A stretch of 64,000 bases of DNA, from contig NC_092345.1 of NCBI RefSeq assembly GCF_963676685.1, forward strand, positions 80,479,592-80,543,591, given 5' to 3'. Origin of the DNA: Mytilus edulis. Lineage: Eukaryota > Mollusca > Bivalvia > Mytilida > Mytilidae. Shown here one piece after another: positions 24,785 through 37,200 of the stretch (the stretch's first letter is position 1; every line of letters starts with the position of its first letter). Position numbers and translations under genes: made by a program. Below the pieces are notes generated by a model that saw only the letters and a program-made list of their open reading frames with translations, did no database searches and was not told the origin of the DNA.

Positions 24785-25020
24785 GGGACAAAAGATACCA
24801 GAGGGACAGTCAATCTCATAAATCGAAAATAAACTGACAACGCCATGGCTAAAAAATGAAAAGGACAAACAGACAAACAATAGTACACATGACACAACAT
24901 AGAAAACTAAAGAATAAACAACACGAATCCCACCAAAAACTAGGAGTGATCTCAGGTGCTCCGGAAGGGTAAACAGATCCTGCTCCACATGTGGCACCCG
25001 TCGTGTTGCTTATGAGATAA
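24785..25020 (-). repeat. Solo copy of PLE tail family 2
   Basis: Near-duplicate of 25345-25600 in the same orientation, about 560 bp away. No RT sequence precedes it on the minus strand, so it is either a solo tail or the remnant of a tandem array whose next member is copy B. Confidence 0.6.
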
Positions 25021-25206
25021 CAAATCCGGTAAATAGTCTAATTAGATACTACTTTTGCAATAGCTTTAACATCTTAATATATATTCCGTACTACTGAAAG
25101 AAATATTTGCCAAGCTTAAATACCTGTGGTAACATGTTGAATGGACAGGTCATGTTAAATGTCTTAGAATAATCTCATCATAGATACCAGGATTGAAATT
25201 TTATAT

Positions 25207-25250
25207 TTGCGCCAGACGCTCTTTTCGTCTTCAAAAGAATTATCAGTGAA
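25207..25250 (-). ncRNA. Degenerate type I hammerhead ribozyme motif (-)
   Basis: Read on the minus strand, the order is the same as at 23525: stem I strand ending GCTTCA, CTGATAA (25244 down to 25238), stem II TCTT/AAGA, GAAA (25224-25221), AGAGC, GTC (25215-25213), then TGGCGC. The core reads CTGATAA instead of CTGATGA, a change at a position required for catalysis, so this copy is probably inactive. It lies about 440 bases past the RT stop of PLE copy B, in the same orientation. Confidence 0.6.
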
Positions 25251-25339
25251 GCTCGAATAAAAAATGTTAAAAAGGCCAAATAAAGTACGAAGATGAAGAG
25301 CATTTAAGACCAAAGGTTCCTTAAGTTTTACCAAATACA

Positions 25340-25681
25340 GCTAAGATAAAAGAGGGACGAAAGATACCAAAGGGACAGTCAAACTCATAAATCTAAAACA
25401 AACTGACAACGCCATGGCTAAAAATGAAAAAGACAAACAGAAAAACAATAGTACACATGACACAACATAGAAAACTAAAGAATAAACAACACGAACCCCA
25501 CCGAAAACTAGGGGTGATCTCAGGTGCTCCGGAAGGGTAAGCAGATCCTGCTCCACATGTGGCACCCGTCGTGTTGCTTATGTGATTACAAATCCGGTAA
25601 ATAGTCTAATTCGGTAGGTCACATTCATGAAAGGGAAGGGGATTGTAGTTACGACGTTACCATTTATCATTTGTGAAACGG
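25340..25681 (-). mobile_element. 3' non-coding tail of PLE copy B (tail family 2)
   Basis: Follows the RT stop of copy B on the minus strand. A near-identical copy lies at 24785-25020 and a more diverged one at 15885-15995. Landmarks on the minus strand are GCCACATGTGGAGCAGGATC and GCCATGGCGTTGTCAGTTT. Open frames in both near-identical copies encode similar hydrophobic peptides, which reflects repeat identity rather than coding function. Confidence 0.6.
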
Positions 25682-27050
25682 TTATTCCATAACGGTCAAC
25701 CAACTCGTGATGGCGTAAAATTTACGAAGGGATGATTTCAACTTCACCATTTGGAACTCTTGGTTTAATAGCTTCCTTGTGAGCAGTAACCCTCTATCAA
25801 GAAAATCATGATAGGAAATGCAAGCACGGGAATAGCGTATCAATTGGGAGATATATACCCCGTATGCAGGTGCTGCTGGAATGTTGCTACTTGGAAATGG
25901 AAAGTTCACAATTGGAAAGCTGAAATCATCTCTTTTGTCGTAAAGTTTTGTTTTCAACCGACCCTCATTGTCAATTTCTAGATGTAATTCAAGATATGAA
26001 GCCGACTTAAATGTATCTGTAGTATCCTTTATCTCCAATTCGATGGGATAGATGCGTTCCACATAGTCACCAAATTTTGAATTGTTTAGAGAAAGAACGT
26101 CATCTATATAGCGGAAAGTAGGGTTAAAGGATATTGCTAACTTCTTATCTTCCTTCCTAAGAAGTTCCTGCATGAAGTCAGCCTCATAATAATAAAGAAA
26201 CAAGTCGGCAAGTAGAGGGGCACAGTTTGTTCCCATTGGGATGCCGACAGTCTGTTGAAAAACACGTCCTCCACACGTTACAAATATGTTGTCAATCAAG
26301 AAATCAAGCATCTTGATAATATCGGTTTCAGAGAATTTTTTGTTTGAATCAGAGTGATTCTTTACAAAGTATGATTTATCCCTCCCTAAGACAAGATACT
26401 TGTATCTACGTTTGCCATTCTTTTTTATGAAGCAAAGTAATACCAACTCTTTCAATTTGTCTTTTAGTTTGGAATGTGGAATACTTGTGTAAAGAGTAGA
26501 AAAGTCAAATTTTTAATACTGTTACAAGATGAAAGAGAGTTAGATTGTATGTACTCTAAAATATCTTTGGAATTTTTAAGTATCCACATCTGATTCACGC
26601 CACCTCTAGAATAGGCAGTTTCACAATAACTTTGAAGCCCGTCTTTGATTGCTGATAAAATAGATGTTAATAATTTAGAAAGAGGTTTCGTGGAGCACTT
26701 GGAAGACCCAGCAATATACCGTTGTTTGTAAGGACACTTATGTAGTTTAGGTATCCAATACAGTGATGGAAGATCCAGTTCTTCATCTTTGGTTGAAATA
26801 CCAAAGGAACAAAGAACAGACCTATGATTATCCAGGATTTCCTCTTTGGTAAGTGTCGTGAGGGTATATGTTGAGTTTCCAAGTGAATTGTCTATACCTA
26901 ATTCGTTTATCAAGCAATTAATGTAGTGACTTTTACAGACAAATACGATGTTATTTGGGGCTTTGTCTGCGGGGACAACAACATATTTATCATGGAGGTC
27001 GGATAAGTGTTTAGCAACATTTGTTTAGTAATATATTCCTGATTTTGTAA
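25682..27050 (-). pseudogene. Penelope-like reverse transcriptase, copy B, nearly intact core
   Basis: On the minus strand from about 27025 to the stop at 25682. Motifs in order: KYVVVPADKAPNNIVFVCK, LYWIPKLHKCPYKQRYI, FDFSTLYTSIPH (only after a one-base frame correction), GIPMGTNCAPLLADLFLYYYE, TFRYIDDVLSLNN, LKTKLYDKRDDFSFPIVNF, YGVYISQLIRYSRAC, and a thumb ending WLTVME. Both catalytic motifs (DFS and YIDD) are present. The only break in the core is a single missing base in an A run near 26513; upstream an in-frame TAA near 27028 closes the N-terminal side. No GIY-YIG domain was found. The 3' tail (25340-25681) and a hammerhead (25207-25250) follow, and a related 5' unit (27025-27175) precedes. 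Confidence 0.8.
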
Positions 27051-27175
27051 ACAGTGAATTTATAATTATGAACATATCAATGGTAACTCAATTCAACACA
27101 GAAGTGCTGACTACTGAGTTGGTCGAATTAAATCTCCACCATCAGTGTCATTGACTCAGTGGTTGTAAATAAACT
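27025..27175 (-). mobile_element. 5' half of hammerhead-type terminal unit, joined to PLE copy B
   Basis: On the minus strand this matches the first half of the unit at 23240-23400 (landmarks ACTCAGTAGTCAGCACTTC and GTGTTGA), then runs directly into the RT reading region of copy B at about 27025. The ribozyme half is absent at this end. The arrangement is that expected of a PLE 5' terminal repeat. Confidence 0.5.
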
Positions 27176-27254
27176 TACCAGAAATAAGAGCATCGTTGCC
27201 CTTTTTGTACACATCTCTTTTACTCCTTTCGAGAAGAGTCATTGAAAAACGTAA

Positions 27255-27620
27255 TTATAACATCAAAGGAAGAGGAAATATATACACCGTATGCAGGTCC
27301 TGCTGGAATGTTGCTACTTAGAAATGTAAAGTTCACAATTGGAAAGCTGAAATCATCTCTTTTGTCGTAAAGTTTTGTTTTCAATCTACCCTCAATTTCT
27401 AGATGTAAGTCAAGATATATGGCCGACTAAACTATATCTGTTGTATCCTATATCTCTAGTTCAATGGGATAGATGCGTTTGACATAGTCACAAAATTTTG
27501 AATTATTTAGTGAAAGAACGTCATCTATATAGCGGAAAGTAGAGTTAAAGGATATTGCTAACTTCTTATCTTTCTTCCTAAGAAGTTCCTGTATGAAGTC
27601 AGCCTCATAATAATAAGGAA
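27255..27620 (-). pseudogene. PLE reverse-transcriptase fragment C
   Basis: Minus-strand duplicate of about 25850-26215, estimated by eye at roughly 90% identity. It covers YYEADFIQ, FRYIDDVLSLNN and the KLYDKRDDFSFPIVNF region and stops near YGVYI. It lies upstream of copy B in the same orientation, consistent with a collapsed head-to-tail pair, a common PLE arrangement. It contains stops and small deletions. Confidence 0.7.
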
Positions 27621-27784
27621 ACATTACATTAGAACTATTCCGGTTTTTTTTTCACTTCCTGTCAATTTTCTAAAATGTTTGAGAGATTATGCATTTGACA
27701 GAGGATACATAAAAACATTTTCTCCAAAATACAGTATAATTTGGGATTTAGCTTTTTTCGTCTTTTTAAACTAGTAATATTGGA

Positions 27785-28560
27785 ACCTTTACATGAAGAG
27801 GAAATTTCTTTCTGTTCAGTTTATCAATAGAGGAATTAATGCAATCAACATCAGCAACGTTCTACATCATAAGGAGGTAAAATCTAAAATTCCACTTTAT
27901 GCTTGTAACATAAAAATTGAAACATACGCTCTATATTTATTACTTTGGGATACCATACGGCATATTTTGTTTCTAGTGAACAAAAAGGTAAAATACGCTA
28001 CACAGACAAACAAGTGATCAGTATGCTGGAGTTTCTTATTGACATGATATATGTTAAATTTGGAGGCAGACTTTTTTTTTAACAAATTGTCGGCATTCCT
28101 ATTGGAACGAACTGTGCGCCTCTCCTTGTCGTCCTCTTATTTTCATATGAGCCGGAGATTCTAACGACACCTGACAAAAACAAGAAGTTCAAAGAAGCCT
28201 GGTCATTTAATTTCACATTCAGATATTATTGATGATCCAAACGTTACTGATTGGGTTCCATTAATATATCACTTAGAACTAGAAATCAAAGAAACAAGAT
28301 ATGACCTGGGTCATCTTAGTACCAGAATCTATGACAAACTATGCGATTTTATTTTTAAAATTGTCAATTTACCCAACCTTAGAAGCAATATACCAACTTC
28401 ACCTGCATATGGAATATACATACCCAACTGATTCGGTATTCAAGAGCTTATAGCTGCTACTCAGACTTTGTAAAACGTCACCAGTGTCTGAGCAGAAAGT
28501 TGAACCAGGGGTATGTCAAAGAACGTCTCGTCCTTTTTCTTAAAAAAAAACATTTCATCG
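27785..28560 (+). pseudogene. PLE reverse-transcriptase fragment D, diverged
   Basis: The + strand encodes broken pieces such as QVISMLEFLIDMIYVKFGG (about 28010), QIVGIPIGTNCAPLL (about 28085) and FTFRYY (about 28215), then a degenerate C-terminal part with PAYGIYIPN (about 28405). Frames change repeatedly. It differs clearly from copies A-C and is oriented opposite to B and C, so it is an independent insertion of another subfamily. Confidence 0.65.
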
Positions 28561-29009
28561 AAAGGTATTGAGACCTTGTTGATGAATATTCCGTATCAGA
28601 TCACAAATAATACACAATGGTCTTTATGTATAGATTCGGAGTACTGACGTTGTTTATCATCATAATAACGTTTTATAGTATTCTTTGATTTGTCTTTTGA
28701 ATATTACTTTTACTGTTTAGTATATTTTTGGTGAAATTCATTTAACGTGGCTCGGTTCTTATACATCCCTTCATTGTGTTATTGTGCAATGGATTTTTTT
28801 TTTTTTTTTTTTTTTTGTCTGTCATTTTTGCTTTGTGCTTTGTCTTTATTCCTTTTTGTGTTTATTTGTTCCATATTTGTTTGTTTTTATAGTAATTAAG
28901 ATTGTAACAAAATTTAGACTGTTGTACCCCAATTTTGACATGTTTACCTATTATGTATCTTTTTTCGTTCACACATTGTTGTCAATATAATTGAATTTTA
29001 TTTGACTGT

Positions 29010-29220
29010 CATACAAATGAGAGTTTAGCTAGCTATAAATTCAGGTTTTATCCACCATTTTCTACATAGGAAAATGCCTGTAGCAAGTGTCAGAAATAAA
29101 ACAGTTGTTATCGAGTCGTTTGATGTTTGAGCTTTTGATTTTGCCATTTGATTAGGGACTTTTCGTTTTTGAATTTTCCTCCGAGCTCGGTATTTTTGTG
29201 AATTTACTTTTCATTGCCAT
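29010..29220 (+). repeat. Interspersed repeat family 3
   Basis: GAGAGTTTAGCTAGCTATAA through CATTTGATTAGGGACTTTTC is the complement of 35735-35935. Confidence 0.55.
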
Positions 29221-29869
29221 ATATCAAAAGATTTATGTTTCGAAGTTTCAAGAGTAATCAGTTCTTATTTGTTAACAGTTTCGAGATAAATTTAGAGCTT
29301 CTAACGACGAAAGGCTTCAAGGTCACTAGCTTTAAACGCCCCGTAATAAATAAAGAAATAGCACAAATTTCCCATTCATAAAGACAGATTTTTTGTTTTA
29401 ACAGTGCATCTGTTTATGTGTTTCTAAAAACGGGAAAATGTAACTGCCTTGTAAAGTGTTTATGACAAAATCACTAGCGCCAATATTTTTCAAAAATTCA
29501 ATATGTTTAATATTCTGAAAAGTGCTATTATGTTCTGCATTTTCAGAAAAAAAACTTTATTTGTTAAACAATGCTCTTCGACTTATTTCTATTTGCTTAA
29601 GTTATAAGCTCTGGCACAATACTGTTAGTGGGAGAATCTAAAGAGGAGGCTTTCTTTTGAATGTTCAAAAGTCTCTTCAGAATTTCTTAATTGAAATGAT
29701 ACTGAATTCTGTTCCCTTCTTTCTTGAATTTAATTCCGTTTTCTTCTTTTATTTTTCGAGTTTATTTATCTTGCTCAGAAGTCAAAGCAGTTTTTTCAGT
29801 TACAAGTTTTTAGTCCAGATAGTGCATAATTAAGCGAATTTTCTGCACCAAGACTGAGCTTTATTGTAC

Positions 29870-30065
29870 ATAAATTAGGCCGTTAGTTTTCTCGTTTGAA
29901 TTGTTTTACATTGTCATTTCGGGGCAGTTTTATATCTGACTCTGCGGTATAGGCTTTGCACATTGTTGAAGGTCGTACGGTAACCGATAGTTGTTAAATT
30001 CTGTGTCATTTTGGTCTCTTGTGGAGAGTTGTCTCATTGGCAATCATACCATAACTTCTTTTTTT
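29870..30065 (+). repeat. SINE-like interspersed repeat family 4
   Basis: GGCCGTTAGTTTTCTCGTTT through TTTGGTCTCTTGTGGAGAG and CTCATTGGCAATCATACCA, ending in a T-rich run. Shared with 32840-32925 and 62595-62705, and in reverse with 37585-37790 and 39915-40130. Confidence 0.55.
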
Positions 30066-31260
30066 ATATGAGCTTCGAATGGTCAAAATATGAAAATTGT
30101 ATTTTCAATATAAACTTTTACCGCAAATGACCAGTCCGTGTTATCATATAAAGAAACTATAAACTCTTGAACTTTGTTAAAATGTGACTTATTGTTATGC
30201 TAAAACAATTCAAATATATTTGTAAACAATGGACACATGTTCCCAATATAACAACAAATCCATGTGCTATTGATAGTTAATAAATACATTAAATGTTTGA
30301 TTTCTTCCGCTGCTGACCTGCAGTCAGAATGATCTATAGAGGAGCTTGCAACACGAGCTGTCTATTGTTATTGTCAAACAGTTCTATCAAAACAATTTTT
30401 TTTTATATAAGACTGCTAGAAATTTATAAGTTTAGTTGTTGCATGGCTTTATTCACTTGTATGATCGGTATAAGCAAGATGCTTTGTTTTGTTTATTTTA
30501 GACACGTTTTTATGTACGGTTTAGGTTTATATGTTTTATTGTGGACTCACTATATTCTAATTTTAACCGATATTTCGCTCTGAAATTTCTTTAACGTCAT
30601 AAGTTTAGCGCATTTGTATTTAGATTTATTATCTTATTAAAGTCATCCGATATATTACTAAAACGGACATTAAAAAAATAGCCAGATTCATTCAAGGTCA
30701 ATTTTGCCTAAGGGAGTTCGAACCTATGTGTTTTGGTCATTTCTTAATTTATCAATGCAGAATTTGAGAGATGTTTGTTTTTATATAAATGATGCAAGTA
30801 CCGAAACACTGGTTACTGAGTAGATATATCGCCATCATATTTGAGCTGTTGAAGAGGACTTGGTTTGACTAACATTTCCCTTCCCAACGTCAACATATTG
30901 AGCCATCACAAAGAGTCGTCACATTAGTTCTTTGTCGTGTTGAGTAGGGTAACTTACAAGCACATATATAGGGATACAAACATTGTAAAACTGTTGATTT
31001 TTGTAAATATGTTAATGACTTCAGTATAATCCAATCCAAAACATCCGTTATATTAGTTAAGTGTTAATCTTTGTATCCGCGTTGTCCGCTAAATAACATC
31101 TAATATCCGAATCAGAAATTATACGTGTCCACTGGTTACTTTCATCTTAACACTAAATGCGCGGATAAAGTATCAATCAATAATACCACCTTATACATAG
31201 AAACATAAAAACAACCTGTTACATGTATATACAACTTTTAATGTTTTAAATAAGACATAA

Positions 31261-34200
31261 ATGGAAAATGGAATGTCTTCGTTTCAATTAATTTTCGTCT
31301 TATTACACATATTAAAGGGTAAGTTAAACCATGATTTTATAATTCATAACATTTTGTTTGTATTGTTTTCGAAAACAATCATTATGTGTGGAACAAATTC
31401 AAATTATTTTCGATTTGAAAGTAGATTTTTCTTGAACTTTTTGTTAAATCAATTGTCACAGTGCCTTAATTGTAAATATAAGTATTTCACATGCATTATA
31501 AAGTCCTCCATTATAATTTTGTTAATTTCGCTCTGGATAAATCATATTTTTTCATTATGTTATAAATAATGTATATTAAGCTGTACCATCAAGTCTACTT
31601 CATCACCGATATATGGAGCAATGAAAATTTAATCGATACTGATATCTGCATACAGTTCTGTAGATATTAACGGCGTATGGATAGATAACGACCAAATGGT
31701 TTCGGGACGACTAAATCATACAACTGACGTCAGTCGTAATTTTCGATATTGCCTTACATGTATGTAACCCGAATAGTTCAGTAAGTATATTCAGTATGAG
31801 TATGAGAGCTTTCTATAAAACAGGCTCACAAAGAAGTGTTACAATACTCCAACAAATGTGTATAGGTCCCGTAAAATTTATCAAATCAAAATGATGGTAT
31901 AATATGGTAAACTACACATAACGGCAAACAGTATTTCATTCTAATGATTTCATGCCTCGTTCACACGTACATTTAATTCGAATTGAATTCGAATCGAATG
32001 CGAATTGAATTCGAATCGAATGCGAATTGAATTCGCTAATCGCGTTCACACACTCTTCTTTTTTAATTCGAATTGATTCGAATTAGCTAATTCGAATTAT
32101 CCAATTGGCATTAGAAATACGCTTTTGTTAATTCGAATTGAAAGTCAACGTCGTTTGGACAGTTTAGCGAATTTGACGCGCATTGCAATTCGAATTAGAA
32201 TTGACGTTAGGACGTAAAACGTTTCGAATGCGAATTAAACTAATTCGAATTAGTTAATGCTAATCGAATTCGAATTACGTGTGAACTCAGCATCAGAGAA
32301 GTTGCATTCACAAAGTGTTATTTTCAGTTTCTATCTCAACTACTACATCTTCGCTAGCCAAGATGGTCATGTCCACGATCTGATATTTGAGTTTAGCTAC
32401 TTATAATAAAGAGTTGAAAAACCAAATATTGGCTTTAACTTTACCTTCAAATTACTTGTTTGCATGGAAGGGGAAGGGCGCCGGGTTTTCCCGTTTGATT
32501 CCGCACTTTTTTTTTTGCATAAAATATAATTCTACGAAATTATAGTGTAGTTATTTGTTAATATATGTTTAAAAGCATATGACAAATAATTTAGTATGTT
32601 GTCATAATTTTCAATTAGATATTAAACGTTAGTAATTGAATATGAATTGACCAACACATAAAAAGGGTAAAGATAGCCATTTAATATATAAGGAGTCAAA
32701 TCAAGTGTCTTGCAGTGTTGACTCATTTGTAGATTTAGTCTTGTTCATAATTTTTTACTATAACAGTTTTTTTCTTTATTTTTCATAGTGTTTTGCATAA
32801 AATATCAAGCATTTGGGGAAAAACATGTAGACCCATAGTCGTTAATTTCTGTGTCATTTTGGTCTCTTGTGGAGAGTTGTCTCATTGGCAATCATACCAC
32901 ATCTTCTTTTTTTATATAGTATATATCTGTTAATATAAGTACTATCGTACAGCGTATCTTATGAATATGTCAAGAATGAATAAAAAATTGCCCTACATCA
33001 AATCATGTGATGTGCTGTTACGCGATTATTTAAGTTGACACAAAATGATTATTAAAATGAGAAAAGGATTTATTTTTCTTTTCAATATTTATGATATATA
33101 ACTAATTTTAATGCGATTATTAGACATTTAATGATATTGATTATTAATTAAATATGTTACAGTGAAATTGCAACAGATGTTTTTAAATACATAAATATAA
33201 TATATTTTTAATAATTTTTCTAGCTATAAAAATAAGTGGGATTGGGGATGGAAATATGAAGTGATGAAAGATTGGTAAATTATAAAGTTACAACTAGTGT
33301 CTAAGTAAGATATGAGGAAAGCAGTAGGGTTCACTTCCCCTGTATTTGTTTCACTCAAAGGGTTAAAATCAGAAATGTGTTAATATACCTACTGGTATTC
33401 TCACATTAAAGAATCAGTAAAAAAAATTGAAGCGTTTATAATCAATTACATTATTTCGATTAAAGCCGAGTGTTATGCAGCATAACATACTGCTGTTGAA
33501 GACGGTGCAATTTAACACTTTTTTCATGTTTTGCCAAACTTTCCATCAACGAACATCGTTAACCAAGCACGTATGTTTGTGTCTAAGAGAAAACATCAAA
33601 TTTTATCTTTTCTACTGATTGTTTTACCTACTAAAAACTTGCCCAACATCCATCAAGACTACAGTTTTACGCTATTTGTAGACATTTATAATTCGGTCCA
33701 ACAGATAAGAAAATGGAACCAGAAGATACCCACAATACCATATTTTTAGCAAAAAGTGAATTGACGAACCACAAATTACTTTACAGAAATCCCTATGAAA
33801 TCATTGAGGTGAACTCGGTTCTCCGGAAGGGTATAAACTGCGCATGGCAAATACAAATTAGATGATTCCACAACGCAAACCATGACCAAATTCCAAAATG
33901 GTATAAGACAGTAACTGGCCGACGATGTTAATGAATCGAGACATGTAGGCAAAGACATGTGTTGCTTAATTTAAAGCATTATTATTTACATTTCAACCCT
34001 TTCCATTTCAAACTCTATCATTGGAATAAAGAAAGTACAGAACAGGTGTTTCACTCTATAATACTAGTAATTAGATAACAACAAAAACAACTATAATCAA
34101 TATGTAATAAAAAAAAAATCACTCGCAGTTACTGAAAACAAACTTAAATAATTGGAGTCGTTTATATTCAACCGTCTTGCTTTGTGTTCTAATATCGATG

Positions 34201-37200
34201 ACTGCATGTATTTTGGAGTAAATTACCAGGGTTAGTTGGTAAATAGAAAAACGGTAACATGAACTCCCATCAGGAATTAAACAATGCTTAAACGGGTCTT
34301 TTGTCTAGTTGCCCGGTATACACAATTATGTCCAGTCATATTGGAATTGGTAAGTTAAATCTGATGCATCGTGTTAGGCAAGTGTTGTTTTTGCATTAAA
34401 AAACACTTTCAACTACTTTTTGAGGTAACCTGTTGCATGGCAAAATTCCCGCCCAATCCAAATACCCGTTTTCAGAGTGTCGAAATTATCCGTCCTTCAT
34501 CGTAATCGGAATACTTAGTAGAAACTGTCTATTAGTTTATGTGTTTATGCATCAAATATTTGCCGCTGTGTATTGGGAAAATATTACGACATAATCTTTC
34601 TCAATGCACAAAGTATGCAGAATCTTAAAGGAGGCAAAAGTAAACAGACATTTAGGTCTTAAAAAAACATCAGTATAATTATTAAAAAAAAAAATTATTT
34701 GATAATTGAAATATGCTTGTATTTTTTTTACAGAAATCTGCGCTAACAATGTACAACTTCAGCTCTTTGAACCAACCATTATTGCAAATCCGTAAGTAAT
34801 ACATCATATACTTTAGTTATGCGTAATTTAGAATAGAAATGTCAATTTTTAACTTTTTCCTTTCATAACACGTTTTACATGTAAAACATAATATTTCAAA
34901 ATATCAACATTAGGCACCAGCATCAACTTTCAACATATTATTGTAGGAAATAAAGTTTCAACTTATATGAATTTACCTTTGATATATACTTTTTTTAATA
35001 CTTTTCATTTGTCGAGCAATTGCAAGTGTCGCCAATATGGATCGACCAATTAAAGTAATGAAATAAAACATAACTGAAAAAAATAATAAATCGAAATAAA
35101 GGGAGCATATTTCAGATGCTAATGATTAAAAGTATGAACATGTAGTTGAAATTTGCAGATTTCATGAAGTTAAATACGTTCTACAAAAAACTGACGATGA
35201 TGCTGCTTTCTTGATAGAGACAATACCTGCTAGAGAGCCATGTAAAAAAAGTGGAAATTTTCGTTTTTACGAAGGTAATCTTAATATACAAATTATAACG
35301 TTGTGTAAATAAGTTTATTAAAAACTGAATGCTAATATTTAAGTAAATCAGTATAAAAAGAATCTCAAAACATTCAGTGTTTGTACTTAAGCATGACCCT
35401 AAGAAACAATCTTTTATTTTTAATAGGCTCAACACTTTTAGTTCACCTGACACTACGTGCGATTAAAGCTCTACTCAGCTTCTTTTTGTTGCATGCAGAT
35501 GACAATGTGTTTTTCTCCTGTCATTTTATTCCTTTTAGGAAGCACTTTGGGGTGAAGACAACTATTGTGCTTAGCTTATCCCACTTAGTACGTACATTTA
35601 CTTACTATTGATTGACGGACCGAATGCATACTTTTAACAACCGATAAACTGATTTCTGTGATAAGCTCAAACTACATGTATTCACGTCAACATACTATTA
35701 ATTGACGGATCAAAAATAAAATCACAAAAATACTAACTCCGAGGAAAATACAAAACGGAAAGTCCCTAATCAAATGGCAAAATCAAAAGCTCAAATACAT
35801 CAAACGAATGGTTAACAACACTTATATTCCCGACTTGGTCCAGGCATTTCTTATGTAGAAAATGGTGGATTGAACCTGGTTTTATAGCTAGCTAAACCTC
35901 TCACTTGTATGACAATCGCATAAAATTCTTACTACATGCATTCACGATAGCTGCACTGACCCAGGTGGTTGATAAGAATTCGTAATATCATAATATCGAA
36001 AAAAGACGAAGTCCATTTGTTCAGTACGGGTAACAAAATTTAAAGAAACCTTGAAAATGAAAGATATTATCTGCTAAAATAAAATAAAATAAAATTACAT
36101 TTTAACGTTAAGATTATTTGTATTTTCTGAAACGGTTACTTTAGTATGCAAAAGACGACAACAAAGGCACATTAATATAGAAATAGGTCTTGAATTACAA
36201 ATATTATTCTGGAATAGCTGATCTGAAAATATCAAAAAGTTAAATCATAATATTTTTTTCTTCAGGAAGCGGTAACAACGGAATACTTCGTTTTGAACAT
36301 GGATGCATGGCCGAAGTGAAGACATGGGTTGCTGACAGCAACACTGTTTCTATGGATGTAAATAAACCAGCATTTTCTGTTTGGACACTTTTAGCCAAAG
36401 ATCAATGTAAGCAGAGGACACACCATCTTAGTGGTGTATTGCTATCAGAAAAAATAACTATGAATAGACAATGTAAAAGGTTTTGAATTTTAGCTTGACA
36501 AATTGTCTTTACACTTTAACATATGAATCTTAGTGATATTTAAATAAGGTAGTGGCTATTCGTCCGGCTAGTCGGACAAATAGTCAAAAATGTCTATTCA
36601 TCCGGCAAGCCGGACAAATAGCATTTTTCCGGTTTTTCGCTATTTGTCCGGCACCTGTCCCCAAAAGTAGGATTGTGTTTCGATAGAATCTTTTTAGAAA
36701 AAAATGTATATTAGCTACAACAGAAAAGGGGGGATCAATACCCCAACCCTAGTGTCATATTCCCAGTCCAGGCATATCAGAGCATGTTCATAGATCTCCG
36801 TTGTAGTATAACTTAAAAATAATGCATCAAAGCAAGTTTGATAAGTATTTTTTTCCGAATACGTTTTGCCTCAATAAGGTAAATGGAGGTAAATCATCAA
36901 TTAAACTTTGATTTCAGGCGAATTCCTCACAGTTAACATGTATACGCTTTTGTTCTGGAATCACTCCTATAGAAATTTGTTTACAGCAATCACATTCTCT
37001 CTTGTTTTCTTTATAACATCTTTAAATATAAATCACGATCTGCGATTCTCAAAACGTCCATTGCGTACGCGTTTGTTATCCGACACCTCACCCGGGACAC
37101 TTTCCGCGTCACATGACACTTTTATTGATATTGAAGATTTGCGCATCCGCAGACGGATGGCCGGACGAATAGAGATTTTTAACTATTCGTCCAGCCGGAC

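Larger units (their letters stand above)
28561..31260. other. Upstream region of the CUB gene, mostly featureless
   Basis: Contains a T run at about 28794-28816, repeat family 3 (29010-29220) and family 4 (29870-30065). No promoter element can be called with confidence and no extra exon is seen before 31261. Confidence 0.45.

Noticed and set aside
24653..25565. Two similar minus-strand frames (24653-24997 and 25341-25565) suggesting a duplicated small hydrophobic protein
   Set aside because: Both lie in the non-coding tail of PLE family 2. Their similarity is repeat identity, the shared frame breaks at different points, and no conserved start context is seen.
20575..28560. LTR retrotransposon or retrovirus as the source of the RT fragments
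   Set aside because: No LTRs, gag, protease, RNase H or integrase motifs. The WLPKLHK, GIPMGTNCAP and hammerhead association fit PLEs instead.
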